A stretch of 64,000 bases of DNA from Cyprinodon diabolis (Eukaryota; Chordata; Actinopteri; Cyprinodontiformes; Cyprinodontidae), in assembly GCA_030533445.1 (NCBI GenBank), contig CM060081.1:31198111-31262110 (forward strand), in the 5' to 3' direction. The position numbers and the translations under genes were made by a program. Shown piece after piece: positions 56,940-64,000 of this stretch. The notes under the pieces are model-generated. The model searched no databases. It had not been told where the DNA came from and saw only the letters and a program-made list of their open reading frames with translations. How positions within the stretch are numbered: position 1 is the first letter of the stretch; every line of letters starts with the position of its first letter.

Positions 56940-57002
56940 TTTACCCTGTCTCCGAGTGGTTCTGCATATGGGCTAGAGTCCTTCACCCATTATGACAATA
57001 AA

Positions 57003-59511
57003 GGTGCATTTCAGCTTTGTTTAATGTTGCATGCTCATTTGAAGCAAGTACTCTGTATTTTGTTCAGAATAATTTATTTATTTTTTTATTAAATCCATAG
57101 GGGCAGAAGGTGCCAACAAAAAACTTGTTTTATTTTTTCTTGTTAGGTATGTCTTACTTTTTTTGTAAAAAGTAATAAATACATTTGCAATTGTATGATT
57201 TTCTTTCAATTTAAAATATGAGCATGTTATTTATCTATTATGTGAACTATAACTATTTATGTAGATTATTGATCTAAATTTATGTTAACAACCATTATAT
57301 GATCACAGTCACCTTGCTCCCATTTTCAGTTGCTGTCCGTTATTGTTGGACAGAAGCTGCTGGAGCTCATAACCCCCAACGTGTTTTATTGCCTCTTGTT
57401 AGGACAAATACAGAGAGCCATAATGTGACTTTTGTGTCAACATCCTGGATTGAAAACAAACAAACAAAATTGTTATAAAGGCTTGTTAGCATGTGGGTTA
57501 CATGCTAACCCCTCCTCGCTTGCATAATGAGGCAGAAATGCATACAGAAATGTAAAAAGAACAGGCAGAAATTAATAAGTTGAATCAATAAATGGGGGGG
57601 GGGAATCCAACAAAAACAGTCACAAATAATGAAGCCTAGGGAATCAAACCCCAATCAAATCAAATGCAACAATTAAAAATCTAAACAAATGCGTTCCGAA
57701 CATGATTTTTTAGTACATTTAATTGTGCCCATCTATTTAATTAACTTTCTCTATGTCTGGCTTTTTTTTTCTTTTTTTTTATTATGTCAGAGTTGGGCCT
57801 CCATACATATCATGGTCCCATGCGACAAATCTCTGACCTCCTCCCAAACACTTTTTACTGTTTATAGAAGGAGTCTCCCCATCTAGGAGCTTAATCATTA
57901 TACAACTGTAGCCTCTGAAGTCATTCGAACACCTTAAATCAATAATCTGGAGAGGTGAGCAAATCATTTTGGCAATAAAGTGTATTAAAACAATTCATGC
58001 TGGACTTTTCAGAACATACTGTACAAATTCACTTCTCACACAAATACATCAGCGCTGCTCTGAAACCAGGAACTTCTGTAATAAATTGAACCTTGTGGTT
58101 AATAAGTATACTGGGGGACCTTTTTCTAAATATGTATATAAAATTTCACTTAATACAATATTCTCTTAAATACATTCATTTAATTTCCTTAATTTTACCT
58201 TCTTTAAATTATTTATTTTCCAAAGAAACGGTTTAAACTAACTGGAAATACAGGGGAGGTTTTATAAAGAAAATGTGAATCAAGAAACAGCATGCTGATA
58301 TCACAGGTAATTCAGAACCATATTTCATGAACTATTGAACCGGATCATAGTCAGTGCTATAAATTATCTCAACACCTACAAAAGAGAAACAAGCTGTTAC
58401 AAGGTAAAACATAAAAATTTCTCTTGACCTTGAAGGTTGAAGAGCTTTGGGTAAATTCCTCCACACCTCTGTTTGCTTGTTAGAAAATCATTACTGAATT
58501 GTTGTGCAACAGAGTTCATAGCTTTCCCTTTTATCTATATCATTCTAGAATGCTATTAATGACTTTTAACAATGACCCATTTCTGAAAACATTAAAAGCT
58601 TAAAGGTAATTATTTAGAATCAAATGATCTTTTGGCACACAATAACAAGAAGTAAAACTGAGATGAAAAAGGGTCTCATTTATAAAGCTTGCATAGAAAC
58701 GGGACTTTACAATTGTGTATGCAATCCCCCATGCAAATATTGGGATCTATAAAAATAACCCTGAAAGCGAAAACAACATGGCGGCATCACCAACCTAAAT
58801 ATAGAAGAGCATCAGGCCCTTACCCATGAAAGCAACCTGGGCTGGGGTCTTTTTGCACAATGGTCAAAAACTAGAGCAGATCTGGATTGCAGGCTGAAAT
58901 AGAAATGGGCCCAATTGGATAACAGGTTAATTTATTATCAGGCTTATTTGGCCCAGAACCACTGCGGTGCAGTAATCAAAGTCACATATGGCAATCCAGG
59001 TTTTGATAAATACAAAGAATTTTTTTTTGCTCAAGACATTTTTATTTAGTCTTAAAACTATACAAATTCTGCTATGGTGAAATTTATTGTCTGAAAGAGG
59101 TCAGTTACAGACAATGAATGTCAATTTGGACAAATAAAAAAGAGAAAACATTAACAGGTTAGCTTAAAGAAACTAAATGCAAATACTCAAAAAAATTCAC
59201 AATCTACATATAAAGTTAAGTTTTACCCAAAAATAGAAAAAAAAAATAAAATAACAAAAATAAAGATAAAAAAAAACAAAAAAAACTTGAAAGCGGTTTC
59301 CATTTTAGGCTCAAAAAGTCTGTGTTAATTTAGGGACTTATTTCTGGTAAATGTTATGACGCAAAATGAGGTCTGCCATTTGGTTGACCAGGAATTTAAA
59401 GTGTTATTAAAGTAGAAATCTCTCATCCACTTTACTAGATTTATGCCAACACAGAAGCAGACGAGGCTGTGGTACACTGCGACCCCAGAGCTATGGGTCC
59501 CATCTTTGCAG
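57003..59511. other. Intergenic, no gene recognised
   Basis: AT-rich sequence with no coding signal. A terminus-like sequence, GGGTCTCATTTATAAAG, lies at 58,671 (see findings). Confidence 0.45.
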
Positions 59512-61035
59512 AAGGATAATGGACTTCTGTCTGTACCTGTCCTATTAGATCTCAGTGCTGCATTTGACACAGTTGATCATAATATTCTTTTAGACAGACG
59601 GATATTTGTAGGCACTAGGCTGGTTTAAATCTTATTTATCTGACAGATTTCAGTTTGCTGACATTAATGATAAATCTTCCTCAAGCTCCAGGGTTTCCTG
59701 TGCAGTACCACAGGGATCAGTGCTTGGGCCAATTCTCTTTATATATGCTCCCAATTTGTAGAATTATTAAACAGCATGGGATTTATTTCCTCTGTTATGC
59801 CAATGACACTCAGCTATATATCTGTCTATGAATCCAGGTGAAGCTAACCCATTACATAGATTACAGGCATGTCTCGAAGACATAAAAACCTGGATGACTC
59901 TTAACTTTCTGGTCCTGAATGCAGACAAAACTGAAGTCAGAACAGAGTGTTGGAAAAAGAAGCTAATTAGTCAGTCACTTCATTTAGATGGGATTAAATT
60001 GATCTCAGATTATTAAGTAAAACATATTGGTGTTTTTTTTGAGCGGATCTGTCATTGAAATCCCATACCAAAATGGTTTCTAGAATTTCCCTCTTTCATC
60101 TGCAGAATATATAAAAAATTTGAAATATCCTGTTCACAAGTGACTCTTAGAAAGTATTTCATGCATTATTTACTTCAAGACTGTACTGTTGTAATTCTTT
60201 ACTATCAGGAAGTAGTTGAACATCTTCAGCTGATTTAAATTGCTGCAGCCAGATTTGTTATGAAAATGAAAAGGGGAGATTATATCTCTCCTATCCTCGC
60301 TTCTCATCATTGGCGTCCTGTTAATCCAGAATAGAATTTAAAATCCTCCTTCTCACATATAAAGCTGTAAATGGCCAAGCTCCATCGTATATCAGAGATC
60401 TGATTGTTCCTTATGTTCCTAACAGGGCACTTTGCTCTCAATCTGCAGGTTTACTAGTGGTTTCTAGAATTTCTAAAAGTAGAATGGGAGGCAGATCTTT
60501 TAGTTATTAGGCTCCTGACGAACCAATTTTAACCCGTGAGGCAGACACCCTGTCTATTTTTTGTAATGTCCTCTCCATCCTCAGAAATGGGAGCTGGCTC
60601 ACAGCTTGTCTGTCTGGCTGTGTGTTTAATGAATGGGGCCGCCAGTGGAGCTAGTTGACAGTTGCATTTCGTATCTCTGCTTCTTTTTCTATGTATGATT
60701 CTGTCTCCTTAAACCCAAGACGGCCTCGGCAAATGGCCGCTCACACTGAGCCTGATTCTGTTGGAGGTCCCTTTCTGTTAAAAGGGAGTTTTGCTCTCCA
60801 CTCTGTCGCTACAAGGATGCTTGGTGTGAGGAATTGCTTTCGAGTCAATGAGTCAATGCAATCAACTGGTTTTCCTTAGATACACAACTGAACCAATTTG
60901 ACTGTATGATCTGGTTTATTTGTCTATGTAAAGAACCTTGAGATGACATGTGTTGTGAACTGGCGCTATATAAATAAAATAATAAAAAATTATAATAATA
61001 AAAATAAATAAATAATAAAAATAATAAATTAAAGT
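59512..61035 (+). mobile_element. Decayed L2-type LINE, 5'-truncated
   Basis: Begins inside the reverse transcriptase (GTCCTATTAGATCTCAGTGCTGCATT, motif A region) and runs to the 3' end GGCGCTATATAAATAAA, then an A/T-rich (ATAAA)n-like tail. Compared with the intact copy at 30,898-33,957 it has several frameshifts and deletions, and the YADD catalytic box reads YAND (near 59,798-59,809). It cannot encode an enzyme. The 3' UTR block GCTCACACTGAGCCTG is present at 60,738. Confidence 0.9.
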
Positions 61036-62040
61036 CAGAATATTCACTAATCTCCACCAACACTGGTGAATTAACAGAAATGTCAACGAGTGTCCACTGT
61101 CTCTGTTCAGATAAAGCTTTTGATACAATTTTTGCTTTTTCTTGCATCTTGAAACACCTCCTCAAGTTGATCAACTTTATCCAGTAATGCAAGTTACTGT
61201 TAGGCTGAAGGGTCAACTTTTGAATCAAGTATTTAGCAACACGGAGGAACACCATGGGACATTACTTTCACCATTCCTGTTTACTCTGTGAACATCTGAC
61301 TTCCAGTACAAGAAAGAGTCTTGTCATACTCAGATGACTGCAGTTGTTGGGCACATTAGAGATTAACAACACACTGAATACAGGGAGTTGGTGAATTGTT
61401 TTGTGAAATTGGGTGCTATGACCTGATCCTCGTTTTGAACTAAAAAGGGAGATAATTTTAGATTCAAGATGAAACAGAAACCAGTCAAAATGCTATTAAC
61501 ATCAAAGACGTGGAGGTGGTGGAGCATACATACTTCTGTGTTCACCTGGTCAACAGACATGTGTTTGATTCCCTAAGTAAGCAATAAGCTGCAAACACTG
61601 AGCATCCTCAACAGATTTTTAAACAACAACAACATGGTGCATTCAGACCGGGCGGGGTGGCTGCTGCAGGTGCGGGGGATAAACATAGAATACCTATACA
61701 TATTGCAACAGGACGGGTGTGGAAGCAACCAGTGGTGAATCTACTGATCTCTATTTATTCACTGGATTGCTGATTACCTGTTGGTAGTACAGGGTTGAAG
61801 TGCCCGCCATATTGGTACTCCCTTGTTAGACCAGTAGCAATGTAAACAATATTTGTGCCACAGCATGGAACAAAGATGATGTTCTCATTTTCAGGGGGAC
61901 TTAAGACTTTTTAAATAAAGATATAGTCATCGCTTTGACACACTTGCTGTTTCATGACATCAGTAGATTACTTTAACTTGACAGTCATATATATGCATAG
62001 CCATTATGAAGTCAAAGAAGTCTATAAATAAATCAAGAAA
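61036..62040. other. Intergenic, no gene recognised
   Basis: No coding signal. The overlapping minus-strand frames at 60,845-61,255 cross the LINE tail and have no domain. Confidence 0.45.
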
Positions 62041-62222
62041 AACAGACTCACTTGATTTCAAATCACAACTCCAAACTTATCTGTTTAAAATTGCCTATTC
62101 TCTTTAATATTAATTTTTATGATAATATAAATTTCTGCCATCGTGTTTTTATCTTCATACGGAGACCTTGAGTGTCCAGAAAGGCGCCTTTGAAATAAAA
62201 TCTGTTATCATTATTGTTATTG
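62041..62222 (+). mobile_element. 3' end of another LINE
   Basis: A short frame, DFKSQLQTYLFKIAYSL and stop (62,105-62,107), has the typical C-terminus of CR1/Rex-group LINE ORF2 proteins (FKSRLKTHLF...). It is followed by CTTGAGTGTCCAGAAAGGCGCC, an AATAAA and a TTATCATTATTGTTATT tail. It differs from the L2 copies in both ORF end and tail, so it is a separate family. Confidence 0.6.
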
Positions 62223-64000
62223 AGATGAACTCTTGCAGTGGTTTCTGAGTGCTTCACAACAGCTATTTTCATCCGTTGTAGAGATGTGTTTTATGTATTT
62301 CAACTTCTGTTACTGCAATACATGATGTTTGGATTTAATTAACACCATTGAGCCTCCCTTTTCAGAAGGCAGCAGCCACCACTGGATGACATAGATCTAC
62401 ATTTTGTATAAGATACGGTAACCTAATCTATCTTCATGTCTTCACCTCACCCCTCTATCTCCGTTTTCCCCTTTCCTCCAAAATGTGGCATATACACATC
62501 TCCATGGCAAGTTTGTTTTTCGATAGATCATAATTTTTGCATGGAAATTGGTGTACATACATTGCAGAACTTGTTCCGTGCAACAAAACTTGATAAATCA
62601 GATCCCTGAACTTGCAACTGGGATATTAGGCTGACTAAGCAATGAACGCACCAGCAGTTTATAAAACCTGCAGTTCCTTTTCAGTGTTAAAGTAATTCTG
62701 TAGACGTTTCAAATTTCAACATATTGTAGTCGTTTTGCATTAAAAAAAGCATAAAATACGAAAAAAGATATATTTATATCTAATTACTATAATAGTTATT
62801 CTACAGTATAATTTAACCTAAAAACGAATCCAGCTGTTCTTTGAAAGCTCAAAGAATTTCTGAAGAACAGTGAACAGCCATCTTCAGAAAGACATTACTT
62901 TCTTGGAACCTTTGGTTTTGAGAGTTCTTGATGTGTATCCTGAGCAGAACGTTTCTATTTCTAGCATTCAAACTTGTTCTAAGCTTGTACTAAGCTCTCG
63001 GTTCAGTAGTTTAAGCCTTAGCTTAAATGTATAGAGGACAATCTTTTATTTGGATGGTTCATATAAACAAGTGGTCCTCCTAATTGTCAATCGTTGTGGT
63101 GATATGTTTAAGTAAGGCCGTCATACATGCTGGCCCCGTTAACTACCTTTTTCTGCGCATGCTACCTCTACCTTTCTCCCACATATTTGTGATGAGCAAT
63201 GGTTTCGAACAGTCATTGAATCTCACCTTTCTCACCACGGTTATTTGAAAATGGAGGAGGTTTGTAAGAGAAAATGTGTCAACGAAGTGTATGAGAATAG
63301 AAAGGCCTCAGAAGAGGCAAATATATCGCAGAATTTTTTGGGCGGAAATTTCTCCTCGCAAAGCATTATGGGATTTGCTGTCGCCATAGGCTGTTGCTAC
63401 CCGACAGCAGCGACTAATAACAAAGATGGTGCAGGCACCTCGCAATGGAGGAGTTACGTGACCATCAGAGCAATAGCAGGGATCATCTGTTCAGACGGTC
63501 AGTTAATTGTTTGCTATATGGTCCACTATATAGTCCCCGCTGTATGTGGACACAGTAAGCTTGTATGAGCTATGAGAACAGCACATTTTAAACAGGGCAT
63601 GCATGAGAAATGGGCTTGTGCATGTTCTTGCACCTTTTTTTTAAGTGGAGAGGGTGCATCTTTTAAAAAATTCTCCACAATAACTTTAAAGTATTAAGCT
63701 TTAGCTTAAACTGGATTCTTCTCAGAATGACAAGAGTACAAAAGAGACACAAATATTTCTTTCCACCAAAACTTTGATGAGGTTTTTGTATAAAGAAATA
63801 TCAGCAAACATTAACTAATCAAAAGCAATGTAAAGACAAATGGACCCAAATGTCTTAAAAATCATACAAGACCAAAAAAAAAACCATTTAGCTTAAGTTG
63901 TTATTTAAAAACATCAACAAGCAATACATTCATGGAGGGTTACAAACACAATCCAAAGATCTGTGTTTCCATGTATTGACTTAAACATACAAGCCAAAAA
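62223..64000. other. Intergenic, no gene recognised
   Basis: No clear gene. The plus-strand frame at 63,245-63,568 (107 residues) starts MKMEEVCKRKCVNEVYE but has no known domain and is not accepted as a gene. The phrases GGTCCACTATATAGTCC (about 63,520) and GCATTATGGGATT (about 63,363) look like parts of common fish DNA-transposon repeats, but no boundaries were found. Confidence 0.4.

Larger units (their letters stand above)
55964..57002 (+). mobile_element. Solo LTR with 5-bp TSD, interrupted by a MITE
   Basis: An LTR-like unit (55,969-56,997) beginning TGTTGGGATCC and ending CATTATGACA, with the 5-bp duplication ATAAA on both sides (55,964-55,968 and 56,998-57,002). An AATAAA lies near 56,456, followed by the R/U5-like end. 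No internal retroelement genes, primer-binding site or second LTR are present, so it is a solo LTR. It is split near its 3' end by a nested hAT MITE; without that and its duplication the LTR would be about 560 bases. The TG...CA ends with a 5-bp duplication fit Gypsy-type or related LTR elements. Short frames inside (55,903-56,378) are not genes. Confidence 0.8.

Noticed and set aside
63245..63568. 107-residue plus-strand frame
   Set aside because: No known domain and it lies in sequence with repeat-like phrases; too weak to call a gene.
1..64000. CRISPR arrays, prokaryotic operons, tRNA or rRNA genes
   Set aside because: None seen; the exon-intron structure and repeat set are those of a fish nuclear genome.

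Overview
The window looks like teleost fish chromosomal DNA. It is AT-rich and intron-containing, with long intergenic stretches and a repeat set typical of ray-finned fishes: L2-type LINEs with a (TGAATTG)n-like tail, Tc1 and hAT transposons, short elements flanked by TTAA, and CATC microsatellites. It holds two host genes. One is ERRFI1/MIG6 on the plus strand, with a non-coding exon 1 near 16.6 kb, coding exons from 21,583 to 23,143 and a 3' UTR of about 2 kb. The other is a very large membrane mucin of the MUC3/MUC12/MUC17 type on the minus strand (54,875 down to 34,851).

Layout. 1-16.4 kb is intergenic, with a CATC repeat and its attached interspersed repeat (1.6-2.0 kb), a truncated minus-strand L2 copy (6.3-7.5 kb), a purine-rich repeat (11.6-12.1 kb) and two related elements flanked by TTAA (10.0-10.5 and 15.6-16.1 kb). 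16.5-25.2 kb is ERRFI1; its intron 1 contains a 1,249-bp non-autonomous hAT element with an 8-bp target duplication. 25.2-30.8 kb is gene-poor, with small Tc1 and L2 remnants. 30.8-34.7 kb is a long L2 LINE with an uninterrupted reading frame; its tail stops just short of the mucin polyadenylation signal on the opposite strand.

The mucin gene could be put together exon by exon. A first exon has a hydrophobic signal or anchor segment. A Ser/Thr exon of about 8 kb is built of 429-bp (143-residue) tandem units. Then come an EGF-like exon, three SEA exons, a second EGF-like exon, a transmembrane exon and two short cytoplasmic exons. All resolved splice junctions keep frame. The junction between the Ser/Thr exon and the first EGF exon is not settled. 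Intron 1 (47,175-54,754) hosts two DNA transposons with open transposase frames and matching termini: a Tc1 element with identical 202-bp inverted repeats and a hAT element. A short hAT derivative lies beside them.

Distal to the mucin (55-64 kb) no host gene is evident. A solo LTR at 55,969-56,997 with a 5-bp duplication carries a nested hAT MITE with its own 8-bp duplication. A decayed L2 copy and a second LINE 3' end follow.

The two host genes are not a functional unit in any way the sequence shows. ERRFI1 is a cytoplasmic inhibitor of EGF-receptor kinases, and the mucin is an epithelial surface glycoprotein. No CRISPR array, operon or tRNA gene was found, and nothing prokaryotic.
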